Position numbers and translations under genes: made by a program
The notes under the pieces: model-generated
Seen by the model: only the letters and a program-made list of their open reading frames with translations
Told to the model about the DNA's origin: nothing
Databases searched by the model: none
Part shown: positions 1 to 8,499 of the stretch, in pieces
Position numbering within the stretch: the stretch's first letter is position 1
Layout of the letters: each line of letters begins with the position of its first letter
Assembly: GCA_029834535.1 (NCBI GenBank)
Contig: JAQMWT010000443.1
Span: 124,001 to 188,000, forward strand
Length of the DNA: 64,000 nucleotides
Reading direction: 5' to 3'
DNA from: Chrysophaeum taylorii
Taxonomy: Eukaryota > Sar > Pelagophyceae > Pelagomonadales > Pelagomonadaceae

Positions 1-617
1 ATAGTGAGACAGGCGGAGACCTTGGTCGCGGGGAGGCGCTTGTCGCCGAGGGCGGCGCAGCAGAGCGTCGCGACCGTGGCGAGGGACTTGGTGCGGTGCG
101 CGTCGATCGAAATGGCGATGCGCGCGATCATGGGGGAGCTCTGGGCGATAAACATGGAGACGGCGCCGCCTTTGGAGGCGTCGAGCGTCGGGTGCTTGCG
201 CTGGGCTCGTTTGACAAAGGAGAAATCGTTTTGGATCGACGGGGTGCTGAGTTTGGCGAGGTCGAAGTCGAGCAAAAAGCCGAGCATGAGCGCGAGCGCG
301 CGGACGGCGGGGAGGTGGTCGCCGGGAGCGTGCTTGAGCGCGACCTCGTCGAAGTCCTCGAGCAACTGTGGAATCGTGATCGCGAGCTGTTCGCCAAGGT
401 CGTGCCACCCGACGATTTGCCGCACGCTCGGGCCGAGCTCGTCGAGGGCCGCCACGAGCAGCGAGTCGTCGCTGGGCGTCGTCATCGCCGCGCGAATCGC
501 ACTTTCGTGCGAGGTCGCTCCGTAGACTTTCACCTCCTCCAGCGCCGTCGCCATCAAGCCCACCTCGGGGTACGACGACGACGACGGATCGTCGCCCTCG
601 GGGGGGAGCGCCTCCAT
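1..617 (-). CDS. CYRI/FAM49-like Rac1-binding protein (partial, runs off left edge)
   Basis: The minus-strand frame opens at an ATG at 617 and runs open for 205 codons to the window edge. Its middle reads like the CYRI (FAM49, DUF1394) domain: a helix with TPSIQNDFSFVKR matches the family's IQNDFSYYRR core, followed by a segment ending in FIAQSSPMIARI that fits the family's AEATPMLKTLS region. Known members bind active Rac1 and restrain the Scar/WAVE complex, limiting Arp2/3 actin branching at the membrane. The predicted start lacks the usual N-terminal Met-Gly-Asn myristoylation signal, so a short upstream exon is possible, although only 93 bp separate it from the divergent uridine kinase start. 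The family call rests on recalled motifs; the C-terminal third is outside the window. Confidence 0.72.
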   Translation of the reverse strand, partial: MEALPPEGDDPSSSSYPEVGLMATALEEVKVYGATSHESAIRAAMTTPSDDSLLVAALDELGPSVRQIVGWHDLGEQLAITIPQLLEDFDEVALKHAPGDHLPAVRALALMLGFLLDFDLAKLSTPSIQNDFSFVKRAQRKHPTLDASKGGAVSMFIAQSSPMIARIAISIDAHRTKSLATVATLCCAALGDKRLPATKVSACLT

Positions 618-710
618 AAATCCTGCCGAGGCCCGATCGCTCCAAAACAGTCCCATCGGACAGGTCGGGTCGGGTCTTGGGTCGGTTCGCACGCTAACCA
701 CGCGTGGTGT
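618..710. promoter_or_regulatory. Shared divergent promoter region
   Basis: Only 93 bp lie between the start codons of the minus-strand CYRI gene and the plus-strand uridine kinase, so both promoters must sit here or overlap coding DNA. No TATA box is obvious. Confidence 0.4.
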
Positions 711-1454
711 ATGTTGTTGTTGTTTTTTATTGCGCTGGTGGCCCAAGCCTCTGTCGTGGTGGACCGTCCGTTCATCATCGGCGTCGCCGGCGGGACGGCG
801 AGCGGCAAGACCCAACTGACATCCAAGGTCGTGAGTCGCCTCGACGAGGAAGCGGTCTCGATCACGCAGGACAGCTTCTACCGCGACCTGTTGCCGTCGC
901 AGGACGCGGCGACCCACAATTTTGACGCCCCGAGCGCCTTCGACTTCGACGCCCAGTGCCACGTTCTCAACGCTCTACGACGCTGCGAGCGCGGCGTACG
1001 GATCCCCGACTACGACTACGCCGCCAACGCCCGACGCCCCCGAGTCCACGATCGCGTCCTCGACGCTCTCCCGCGCATCGTCGTCTTCGAAGGTATCCTC
1101 GCGCTCTACGACCACCGCCTCCGCGACCTCTTCGACCTCAAAGTCTTTGTCGACGCCGACGCCGACGTCCGCCTCGCGCGACGCATCCGTCGAGACATAA
1201 AGTCCCGAGGACGCGACCTCGACGGCGTCTTACGCCAGTACCTCGCCTTCGTCAAACCCTCCTTCGACGACTTCTGCCACCCGACCAAGCGCTACGCCGA
1301 CGTCATTGTCCCGAGAGGGGCCGAGAACGAAGCCGCGATCGACATTATCGTCAACGGCATTCGGGCGCGCACCCGTATCGCGGGACAACGCCGCTTATCC
1401 TCTGGAGATGTAACTGCAGCCCAGCACCCTGCTGCGGCCCGCCTTGTTTTGTAA
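711..1454 (+). CDS. Uridine kinase-like P-loop kinase with N-terminal signal peptide
   Basis: 247 aa. After a hydrophobic leader (residues 1-14, MLLLFFIALVAQAS) the protein enters a uridine-cytidine kinase fold: Walker A GVAGGTASGKT at about 24-34, a tyrosine-bearing QDSFYRDL segment, DFDAPSAFDFD, the substrate-loop PDYDY, and a VFEGILAL strand. Uridine kinases phosphorylate uridine and cytidine to UMP and CMP in pyrimidine salvage, normally in the cytosol or fused to UPRT. The frame is open much further upstream, but homology begins just after the leader, so ATG 711 is chosen. A secreted or organellar location is therefore suggested; the site after the leader has no F-A-P plastid motif. The C-terminus has a short basic tail. 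Confidence 0.82.
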   Translation: MLLLFFIALVAQASVVVDRPFIIGVAGGTASGKTQLTSKVVSRLDEEAVSITQDSFYRDLLPSQDAATHNFDAPSAFDFDAQCHVLNALRRCERGVRIPDYDYAANARRPRVHDRVLDALPRIVVFEGILALYDHRLRDLFDLKVFVDADADVRLARRIRRDIKSRGRDLDGVLRQYLAFVKPSFDDFCHPTKRYADVIVPRGAENEAAIDIIVNGIRARTRIAGQRRLSSGDVTAAQHPAAARLVL

Positions 1455-2207
1455 ATATATAAATCCTTATTTTTATCCATCCCCTGTTCTGGCGTCTTCT
1501 TCTTTTTTCCTCCGCGCTGTCCGTTTGTTCAACTATAAGTGCAGCTGAGGCGAAGAAGGGCACAGGGCAGTCCCGTTATTCGATGTGGCTCTTAAATAGA
1601 CACGCCGAGTTTTTTTTTAATAGAAGACCATCTTTGTCGACGAACTATTTTTTTCATGGTGCATGACTACTGCTTCCTGCGTGGCGGGTCTCGAGTCTAT
1701 CTGACTGTCCTCACGAAGCGCACGTGGACTGGTCCTCCTCTCCTTCCGTTCGTCACTTTCCTAAAAACCTTGTAATCACAAAAATGCACCCAGCGTAGAC
1801 GCTCCTAACCGCCGGTGCCATCGCGCTTCGTAGCGCAACTTGGCTATTTTCGGTTGGCCTCTCTACCAGACTGAGCGGCATCCGCCGCTCACCGTGGAAG
1901 TCGTGAGCGACGCGATCCTAGTGCTGCTTGTGCGACGTTTATTGTCGCGCGGGCCGTTAGCTCCCGGAATACACGAGACTGCCCCACTTCTTAGTGCACC
2001 CTGAAGCCCTCTTTCGCTTTGGTGGCCGGCTTCAGCCGACGACCCTCGCATGGGCCTTATCAAGATAGCTCGCGTCTTTGTTACTTCGCACAAAAGGGTG
2101 GTCGTGTCCGCCATCCCCCGCGGCGTTTGCCCTATACCGCTGGCTATAATAACGCCATCGCCCGACTTCGAACGCGGGAAAACGGATTGGCAGGGCTCGC
2201 TCAATAA
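1455..2207. other. Gene-free spacer
   Basis: About 750 bp with no convincing coding frame. It holds short T-tracts and mixed-composition DNA. I see no tRNA, snRNA or recognisable mobile element in it. Confidence 0.4.
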
Positions 2208-2864
2208 TCAGGAATGATGGTGTCGCGCGGTGTGATGATGTCGCTCGGTGTGATGATGTCGCTCGGTGTGATGATGCCGCTCGGTGTGATGATGCCGCTC
2301 GGTGTGGTGGTTTGGCTGCACGTGATGGTGATGCTGCTCGTGGTGGTGATGCTGCACGCGGTGGTGCCTTTCCATAGGAGGAGCCGTTGGCAGTCTGTTA
2401 AAGCCATTCTCAAACCCGCCCTCGTTCACGACGACGGTGGTCGGATAGACGGAGGCGGTCGAAGCGTAGCTCATGGCGGGCGTGGAGGCGTAGCCCACGG
2501 CAGGCGTGGAGGCGTAGCCCACGGCAGGCGTGGAGGCGTAGCCCACGGCAGGCATGGAGGCGTAGCCCGTGGCTGGCTGGGGGTAGTGTTGGCCTTCGAT
2601 GGCCACGACAGTCCCTGTTGGGACGGCCGAGGTTTGAGCAACGGGCCGGTAGGAGTTTTCGCATGACCTGGCGATGCAAATACAGAGGATCACAAGGAAG
2701 CAAACCACGAAGAACAAGACGAGGCCCCCGCTTGCCTCGTTGTCCCAGGCTTGGTGGTGGTGATCGTCGACTCGCGCGTGCCAAACGTCCCGCGTGTCGT
2801 CCCACTCGGTAGTGTCGTCCCACTCCGTTATGTCGTCCCACTCCACGACGTCGTCGCACCCCAT
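2208..2864 (-). CDS. Single-pass membrane protein with histidine-rich tandem-repeat tail
   Basis: 218 aa, no recognised family. Four zones are visible. The N-terminus carries tandem EWDD units (about residues 9-24). One transmembrane helix follows (about 47-66, LVLFFVVCFLVILCICIA). Next come four to five copies of an 8-residue GYASTPAV repeat. The last 60 residues alternate His clusters with ERHHHT units, over 30 histidines in all. The three repeat blocks have exact DNA periods (24 bp for GYASTPAV, 18 bp for the His repeat), so they expanded by slippage. No signal peptide precedes the helix. A His-rich tail could bind Zn, Cu or Ni, but that is inference; the frame might also be low-complexity DNA that stays open by periodicity. 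The clear membrane helix and ATG favour a real gene. Confidence 0.5.
   Translation of the reverse strand: MGCDDVVEWDDITEWDDTTEWDDTRDVWHARVDDHHHQAWDNEASGGLVLFFVVCFLVILCICIARSCENSYRPVAQTSAVPTGTVVAIEGQHYPQPATGYASMPAVGYASTPAVGYASTPAVGYASTPAMSYASTASVYPTTVVVNEGGFENGFNRLPTAPPMERHHRVQHHHHEQHHHHVQPNHHTERHHHTERHHHTERHHHTERHHHTARHHHS
2214..2310 (-). repeat. 18-bp tandem repeat encoding HHHTER units
   Basis: About five near-identical 18-bp units lie head to tail at the 3' end of the His-rich gene. Confidence 0.75.
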
Positions 2865-2976
2865 GTTGTTGTTGTTGTTGTTGTTGTTGTCAAACCTCGC
2901 CGAGGCGTACTTCTTATCCTATATGAAAAGAAACCTAACCCTTCTCGTTCGTGTTTACTCCTAACCCTTCGTCACG

Positions 2977-3010
2977 TTCGCTAACCTTTGAGTTTACTCC
3001 TAAACCCTTC
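2977..3010 (+). repeat. Dispersed 34-bp repeat, copy 1
   Basis: A 34-bp sequence beginning TTCGCTAACCTTTGAG recurs at 28123-28156 with one mismatch, and in diverged form near 38065-38090. Around this copy the motif TTTACTCCTAACCCTTCG recurs in a degenerate series from about 2940. Confidence 0.7.
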
Positions 3011-3090
3011 GTGTTTCCCTACAAAAAAAAGTGGGGGGGTGAAACCACGAAAAAAGGCCGCTGTGTGCGTGGTGAGAAAATGGATGCAGG

Positions 3091-4500
3091 TTAAAAAATG
3101 GCATCGATGTGGGCTGCGGGGGCGAGGCCCGGGGCGGCCGCGACGTGGCCGCGGCGCCACTTGCGTCGCTCCGGCATCGCGCAGACGACGGCGATGAGGA
3201 GGTCCGCGAGCTCGGCGACGGTGGATGCGCCGTAGTGGCGCATGTCGGTCGAGTCGTAGGGATCGTCCTCGCGTACCTCGGTGATGCCCAAGCTGTCGAA
3301 GAACGGGAGGTTGTGGGCTTTGGCAGCCTTGCGCTCGATGTCGGCGAGGGCCTCAACTCTCGGCTGCGTCATTGCGCGCTTGACCTGCGCGTCTTTTCTG
3401 AGTCTCGAGAGGGCGGAGTCGCCAGCCTCGAGAAATCGCTGGGCACGGCGGCGCTTGCGGTCGTCGGGGTCGACTCCAACGAGTTTCCTCCTCCTCCTCC
3501 TCCGTCTTTTTTTTCTTTGGCGCGCGGGGCCGGCAAGGGTCGGAGCGTCGTAAAGGGCGTCGTACTCGGCGAGGAAATGGACGGGATGGACCGCCGTCGT
3601 GAGCCAGAGAAGGACAGCGTCGAAGGTGTCTAGGCGTCGGAGGACTCTGTCGAGGGAGCGCTCGTAGGCGTCGACGTCGCCGTAGGCGGCTTGCCAGAGA
3701 CCAGCGAGGTTCAGGACGAGGACGCCGCCCCCCCGGATGACGCGTTTCGAGACGTTGGCGGCGTGGCCGGCGAGGAGGGCCTCGACGGCCCCGAGGCGCC
3801 TGGGCACGGGCCCCTTGACGCGCCAGTACCTCAGAAGCGCGTCGTCGTAGCCGTCGTCGGGATAGGTCGCGTCGAGGACTCCCACCGCGCGCAGCCCGCA
3901 GTCGAGGCGTTCGGCGACCTGTCGAAGGACCGAGTCCCCCATGAGCGTGAGGCCGCCGCGACTCCGGAGGCACTTGCGCGCGTCGTCGCGGCGATCGACG
4001 CGCTTTTGGGCGCATTTTGGCGCGTCCCAGCGCCAGTCCTGGGGTCCGTCGCCCTCGCAGGCCAGGAGCCGCCGACCCTCGGTCCTTACCCAGCGCCCCT
4101 CACACCCCCGCGGCTTCCGGCCCTGGCCGGGGACGACGCCGAGGGGCCACGCGCCCTCGATCTTAGCGCCGACGTAAGACGCCTCGGAGCGGCTCGCCTC
4201 ATCCTGGGACCGCAGTGCGGCGCGGACCGACGAGTACTCGACGCGCACGTAGGCGAGGTGCGCGGCCCGCCCTCCGCTGTAGTCGGGGAACGACACCTCG
4301 TACGAGACGACGAAGCCGCCTGTTCTTGCTGTGGTCCAAGCCCGGGGGGCAGCCGCGCCCTCGAACCACGCGACCGCCGACGAGGCCTCGCAGGGTAAAG
4401 CCGATGGGCATTCGGCGATCCGCACCTTGAGCACGGGCTCGGGAAACACAGAGCTCAAGTTGAGCTCCAGCGCGTCGACGACCACCAGCAAGAGCCACAT
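3091..4500 (-). CDS. PC-esterase / TBL-like GDSL-type acyl-glycan enzyme, secreted
   Basis: 469 aa. A hydrophobic leader (MWLLLVVVDAL) suggests entry to the secretory route. The central LTLMGDSVLRQ holds the nucleophile block GDS, and the C-terminal region has DSTDMRHYG, the D-x-x-H block. Together these mark the PC-esterase/TBL (trichome birefringence-like) and NXPE clan, whose members add or remove acyl groups on cell-wall or surface glycans. A Lys/Arg-rich stretch from a CTC repeat (about 3480-3520) sits between the blocks. It lies immediately downstream of the GT92-sulfotransferase fusion on the same strand with only 50 bp between them, so a joint role in glycan modification is likely. 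The exact substrate and acyl group cannot be told. Confidence 0.72.
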   Translation of the reverse strand: MWLLLVVVDALELNLSSVFPEPVLKVRIAECPSALPCEASSAVAWFEGAAAPRAWTTARTGGFVVSYEVSFPDYSGGRAAHLAYVRVEYSSVRAALRSQDEASRSEASYVGAKIEGAWPLGVVPGQGRKPRGCEGRWVRTEGRRLLACEGDGPQDWRWDAPKCAQKRVDRRDDARKCLRSRGGLTLMGDSVLRQVAERLDCGLRAVGVLDATYPDDGYDDALLRYWRVKGPVPRRLGAVEALLAGHAANVSKRVIRGGGVLVLNLAGLWQAAYGDVDAYERSLDRVLRRLDTFDAVLLWLTTAVHPVHFLAEYDALYDAPTLAGPARQRKKRRRRRRRKLVGVDPDDRKRRRAQRFLEAGDSALSRLRKDAQVKRAMTQPRVEALADIERKAAKAHNLPFFDSLGITEVREDDPYDSTDMRHYGASTVAELADLLIAVVCAMPERRKWRRGHVAAAPGLAPAAHIDAIF

Positions 4501-4550
4501 ACATACACCTTGATAAATAAAACCTTTGTGATGGTAATAATAATATTATG

Positions 4551-6878
4551 CTATGATGGTGTGGTGGTGACCCAGGGGAGGAGTTTGGCCAGAGCGGCGG
4601 CCCCGCGGTCGCAGTGGTGTCTCAAGGGCCGACCGCCAATCGACGTCGTCGAGAGCGCGAGGGCCGCGGCGCGTTCCTCGACGAGGGTCACCGCCTCGGC
4701 GTAGAGCGCGCAGTCGAGGGTGTTGCCCTCGTAGATGGCCGCCAGAAGGAGGTCGTCATCGTCGAGATACTTGGCCAGATAAGACGACGAGTTCGCCCTC
4801 CGGCTCCTCGAAGAAGAAGAAGAAGAAGAAGAAGAAGAAGAATGAGCGAGGCGGTTCGCGCGGTCCGCGGCCGAGTGTTTTTCGGCGCGGAGGTCGAAGA
4901 GATCGCAGGACCGACGCTTGGAGGAGGAGCAGCAGGCGTGGAAAAGGCCCGAATAGCCGAGGGCGTGGAAGAGGAGGCAGAGCGAGAGGTCGAAACGCTC
5001 GGTCAATCCGACTGCGGCCAGGGTTTTCAAGTTATTCCGGGCGGCGCACAGGAGGTTGCTCGAGGTACGGCGCAGAGCAGAATTCGCGTCGGTCGAGAAG
5101 TGCTGAGCGCCGGCGAGGACGTGGGTCTGGTGATTCTGGAATATAGTGCACCAGCCACCCGCGCGGCACTTGCGGGGGTGCGCGAGACTGGCGCACTGCG
5201 CGTCGCGCTCCAACTGGGGGCACAGCCGGGGACTCGCGACCTCGACTAGGTCCAAGCGCGAGGCGCCCGGCATGCGACCCGCGGCGAGGTGGTGTTCGAA
5301 CTGACTCGCGACCCTCGAGAGCGGCTCCCGCAAAAACACGAACAAGGCGACGCGGGAACCCTGGAGGGCCCCCGCGATCGAGACGTCGGTCTCGGCCGAG
5401 AGGAGGTCGCACGACCGGGCCTTGGCGCGTCGTCGGCGAGGCGCCTCGAGGTCGGCGAAGGATAATTCGCAGAACGAGCGACGCTCGCGCCGCGCCGCCT
5501 CGGCCAGGACGAGGTTCAGCGTCGTGCCGCCCGTCTTGGGGATGTGCAGAAAGAGGGCCCGGTGGTGCGTGGCGGCCTGCGCGGGGGTCTGGTTCAGGCA
5601 CGCCCACGTCATGAGCGGCGGGATAGGGTTGGCGTTGGAAACGGCGCGTCGCAGCGGCGCCGCGTACCGGAGGATGGACTCGTCCAGGACCTCGGAGTGG
5701 TCGCGGCGCGCGAACTCGACGAGCATCAGCTCGGTGCGGGTTGTTGCGGCGCTGGCCTTTTTGTGCCGCACGGCGCGGCGGATCGCCTTGGCGTCCGCGT
5801 TCAGAAAGTCTTTGGCCGCGCGAGCGTCGACGCGGCGCGTCACCGCGCCCGAGGACGACGACTCGGCGTGGCCGCGCTGGACGTCGCGCGCCTCGGACGA
5901 GATGCGCCCACGCTCGAACTTTTCGACGAAATCCTCGCGGCTCCGGACGGCGTAGTGATTGAGGTGGAGGGGCGCCGCGCACCGCTCGTGTTCGCGACGC
6001 GCTCTCTCGTCGTCGGCGACCGCCGCCAGCTTACGGTCGCCGGCGTAAATGTCCACGCAGTCGTGCGCCACCTTGGTGACGTAGTGCGTGCCTTGCCTCA
6101 ACACGCACGCGGCCCTCGCCACCACCTTGGCGCAGATCGGCGGCGCGTAGTCGTCGCCGCACGTCAGCCTAGGGTAACACCCGCCAGAGTCGTCCTCGAC
6201 GCCTCGCTCGCGATACGATTCGATCGTCGGCGCGCTCGGCCGCCGCACGTGGCCCGCCGCCCCGAAAACGTGCCACCGAACCAATACGTACGCGAGCCTT
6301 GGGTCGCACCGCGCGAGGTGCTCGGGGAGCGATCCGTGGGACGGGTAGAGGAACTCGTCGACGTCCGTCATCACGATCCAGTCGGCGCCGGCCGGATTCG
6401 CGCGCAGGCACTCGTCCCGGAACCCAAACTCGCCGTGCTCGGCGTCGTGCGTCCGGTCGGCGCACACCTCGTGCGACCTCCCGCAGCTCGAGGACATGGG
6501 CCACACGAACGCTTCTCCCGAAGCCTCGTACGGCGCCAGGACGCTTCTCGTTTCGTCGCGCGACTCGTCGTCGAATATGTAAAAGTACCGCACCCCCACG
6601 AGCCTATGGAACTCAACCCACTCCTTCAAGTACCGCGCCTCGTTTCGGATCCGCGCGCACGCGGCCACCACGGGCAATACCACCGTCTCGTTCTTTCCTG
6701 TCGGAGGAAGTACCCCCCACAACGCCGCCATCGCCTCGCGCCCCCTCGACCCCCCTACAACTTCTTTTTCGCTCGCGAACCCCCAGAACCACCGCACCGC
6801 CAGCACCCCACACACGACAACGGCGGCGGCGGACGACCGGCACCAAACCACCCCGCGCCGCCATCGCCGGTCACCCAT
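4551..6878 (-). CDS. Fusion of GT92 glycosyltransferase and P-loop sulfotransferase, type II membrane protein
   Basis: 775 aa. An N-terminal anchor (about 16-34) is followed by a GT92 (DUF23) domain from about residue 70: ARIRNEARYLKEWVEFHRLV, YFYIFDDESRDET and the metal-binding MTDVDEFLYPS near 170. After about residue 430 a sulfotransferase domain begins: ALFLHIPKTGGTTLN (about 441-455) is the PAPS 5'-phosphosulfate loop and VFLREPLSRVASQFEHH (about 512-528) the 3'-phosphate site. GT92 enzymes add galactose to glycans; the sulfotransferase type resembles carbohydrate 2-O-sulfotransferases. One Golgi protein could thus extend and sulfate the same chain. A Ser run near the C-terminus comes from a GAA-type repeat (4807-4842). 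The single open frame through both domains supports a true fusion. Its stop lies 50 bp before the PC-esterase start. Confidence 0.85.
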   Translation of the reverse strand: MGDRRWRRGVVWCRSSAAAVVVCGVLAVRWFWGFASEKEVVGGSRGREAMAALWGVLPPTGKNETVVLPVVAACARIRNEARYLKEWVEFHRLVGVRYFYIFDDESRDETRSVLAPYEASGEAFVWPMSSSCGRSHEVCADRTHDAEHGEFGFRDECLRANPAGADWIVMTDVDEFLYPSHGSLPEHLARCDPRLAYVLVRWHVFGAAGHVRRPSAPTIESYRERGVEDDSGGCYPRLTCGDDYAPPICAKVVARAACVLRQGTHYVTKVAHDCVDIYAGDRKLAAVADDERARREHERCAAPLHLNHYAVRSREDFVEKFERGRISSEARDVQRGHAESSSSGAVTRRVDARAAKDFLNADAKAIRRAVRHKKASAATTRTELMLVEFARRDHSEVLDESILRYAAPLRRAVSNANPIPPLMTWACLNQTPAQAATHHRALFLHIPKTGGTTLNLVLAEAARRERRSFCELSFADLEAPRRRRAKARSCDLLSAETDVSIAGALQGSRVALFVFLREPLSRVASQFEHHLAAGRMPGASRLDLVEVASPRLCPQLERDAQCASLAHPRKCRAGGWCTIFQNHQTHVLAGAQHFSTDANSALRRTSSNLLCAARNNLKTLAAVGLTERFDLSLCLLFHALGYSGLFHACCSSSKRRSCDLFDLRAEKHSAADRANRLAHSSSSSSSSSSSRSRRANSSSYLAKYLDDDDLLLAAIYEGNTLDCALYAEAVTLVEERAAALALSTTSIGGRPLRHHCDRGAAALAKLLPWVTTTPS
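4807..4842 (+). repeat. GAA trinucleotide microsatellite inside CDS
   Basis: About 12 GAA-type triplets, read on the minus strand as a poly-serine run near the C-terminus of the GT92-sulfotransferase. Confidence 0.8.
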
Positions 6879-7427
6879 CGCTTACCCCTCTTCTCCTAAA
6901 ATGACAAGCCCGTGGCGCTTGAAGCCCTAGGAAAAGCCACCTGTGCGTGTTCCCGACTCTAGGATATGCGGCGCGGCGCGTGCACACAAACGCGCATGTG
7001 ATGTAAGCGACCAGTTCCGCTGCCTCTCATCCTGTGGTGGTGGTGTTGTTGTATTGGCGCACCTGCACTTGGCCGCGTCGCTGCGACAGACGCAATGACG
7101 AAGGGCCTACGGCGGTTGTGGTTTAAAATCCACAGGGCTGGGCATGATCGCGACTGCTCAGACAAGGAATGTACCGCTCTCGACCGGATAAAAACGGTTA
7201 AACAAAGAGTCGCCTTGAAATGCAACTGCTTGAATGAATTGCGGGGCAGGCGAAGGAGGACGGACCCCGCACGTAGGTCGTACGCATGCTGCCGCGCCGG
7301 ACGTTTGTGCGACGAAGTGCGACCCTGCGGCCTCTCGGTTGAGTTTACGACGGTTTTTTTTGGGTACAAAACTGACACGCAATTTGGGGGGTTTGGTTTC
7401 GTACCGCCACGTCAGCTCAACCACCTT
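6879..7427. other. Gene-free spacer before LINE insertion
   Basis: About 550 bp with no supported gene. The left part must hold the promoter of the minus-strand fusion gene. The right end forms the insertion site of the LINE. Confidence 0.4.
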
Positions 7428-7442
7428 TTTGTACTAATAATT
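7428..7442. repeat. LINE target-site duplication, left copy
   Basis: Matches 8082-8096 at 14 of 15 positions, on either side of the LINE fragment. Confidence 0.75.
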
Positions 7443-8081
7443 CGAAAATAACTAAGTAACTTAGGACCTCTCCCGGCCTTGGGAGCCAGGCTGGGCCGGC
7501 AGAAGCCGGTCCAGGATCACAGAGCAAAATCACACAGTTGGGGTAGAGGCGAGGGATGAAAAGGCGTTGATGGCGGACTGCCACTGCGCGCGGTCTTGTG
7601 CGAGGTCGTGCCACGAGTTGAAGGGGATGTCGCATTTCCGGAGTGCCTTGGCGAGCGTCCTCCCGTACGTCATCTGCGGAGCCCCCGGTGGGCGCTTGGA
7701 GCGGACCCAAGACGAGAGCATCTTGCGAGGGAGTCGGGAGAAGGGCATGCGGGCGACGTGACCGGCCCAGTGGAGCTGGCGGCGCGTGACGTAGACGTCG
7801 ATGGACTCGAGGCCGAGGCGCCGCAGCAGGATCTCCGTTGAGATGTGGTGGAGCCAGGTGTGCTTCCGGGCCACACGACACATAACGCGGGCGCACTGCG
7901 CATGGAAGCACCGCAGCCGGCGGAACAGGACCTCGGTGAGGCACCACGATTCCGCACCGTGAAGGAGGATGGCCATGACGAGCGAGACGTAGACGAGGCG
8001 CTTGGCGCGAGCAGAGACGGACTTCGAGGCGAAGATGCAGTCCCGCAAGGCACCGAAGGCCTGAGACGCCTTCTTGATCCG
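7441..8081 (-). mobile_element. 5'-truncated LINE (non-LTR retrotransposon) 3' fragment
   Basis: The minus frame from about 8080 to 7530 encodes the last 180 or so residues of a LINE ORF2, downstream of the reverse transcriptase core: AILLHGAESWCL, a Cys/His stretch with FHAQCARVMCRV, LHWAGHVARMPFSRLPRKML, and a final AQDRAQWQSAINAF. This is the usual C-terminus of RTE/CR1-type elements. The frame is unbroken. A short untranslated tail ends in TTA-rich DNA at about 7441-7460. Flanks at 7428-7442 and 8082-8096 match at 14 of 15 bases (TTTGTACTAAT core), a target-site duplication. The fragment is about 640 bp, so it is a fairly young, 5'-truncated insertion by target-primed reverse transcription. 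Confidence 0.85.
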
Positions 8082-8096
8082 TTTGTACTAATTATT
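8082..8096. repeat. LINE target-site duplication, right copy
   Basis: Partner of 7428-7442; begins TTTGTACTAAT. Confidence 0.75.
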
Positions 8097-8499
8097 ATTA
8101 TGTTTAGCAACTCCCAGGCTCAGAGAGCCAGAATGGATGATCGCACAAAGGAAGAGAAACACAAAAGAAGAGAACTTATTACCCGAGCCCCAAGACCTCG
8201 TTTTGCTTAGCTTCGTATTAGCACCAAGCCAGGCCTCGCAGGCATTGGGCAGCGCGGTAGCGCGGTAGCCGGGTCGCGGTAGCGCGGGTAGCTTCACCAC
8301 TTCCCTTATTCTTATTGATTCGGGTCGCGCCCGCCGCCCATCGCCGACTTCCGAACCCGAAGAAGACGGGGGACGAGCGGATGACCTACTGTACCGCCCG
8401 GATGATCGTGAAGGGCGACCAGTTCGACTTAGAGTCCAGCGTCCCCGCGATGCCGTCGCCTTCGCGCAAACAAGCCTTGACCTCGAAGCGCTTCTCTTG

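Noticed and set aside
96-1454. A 452-aa plus-strand reading frame covering the CYRI gene and uridine kinase
   Set aside because: The first 205 codons are antisense to the CYRI frame and show no homology; the kinase with its leader starts at 711.
2214-2666. A plus-strand Val/Met/Gly-rich frame opposite the His-rich gene
   Set aside because: Arises from the repeat period; lacks a plausible domain, whereas the minus frame has a membrane helix and structured repeat blocks.
5544-6899. A 451-aa plus-strand frame over the GT92 domain
   Set aside because: It is the antisense shadow of a well-supported GC-rich gene and has no domain; His/Arg/Val-rich composition is typical of such shadows.
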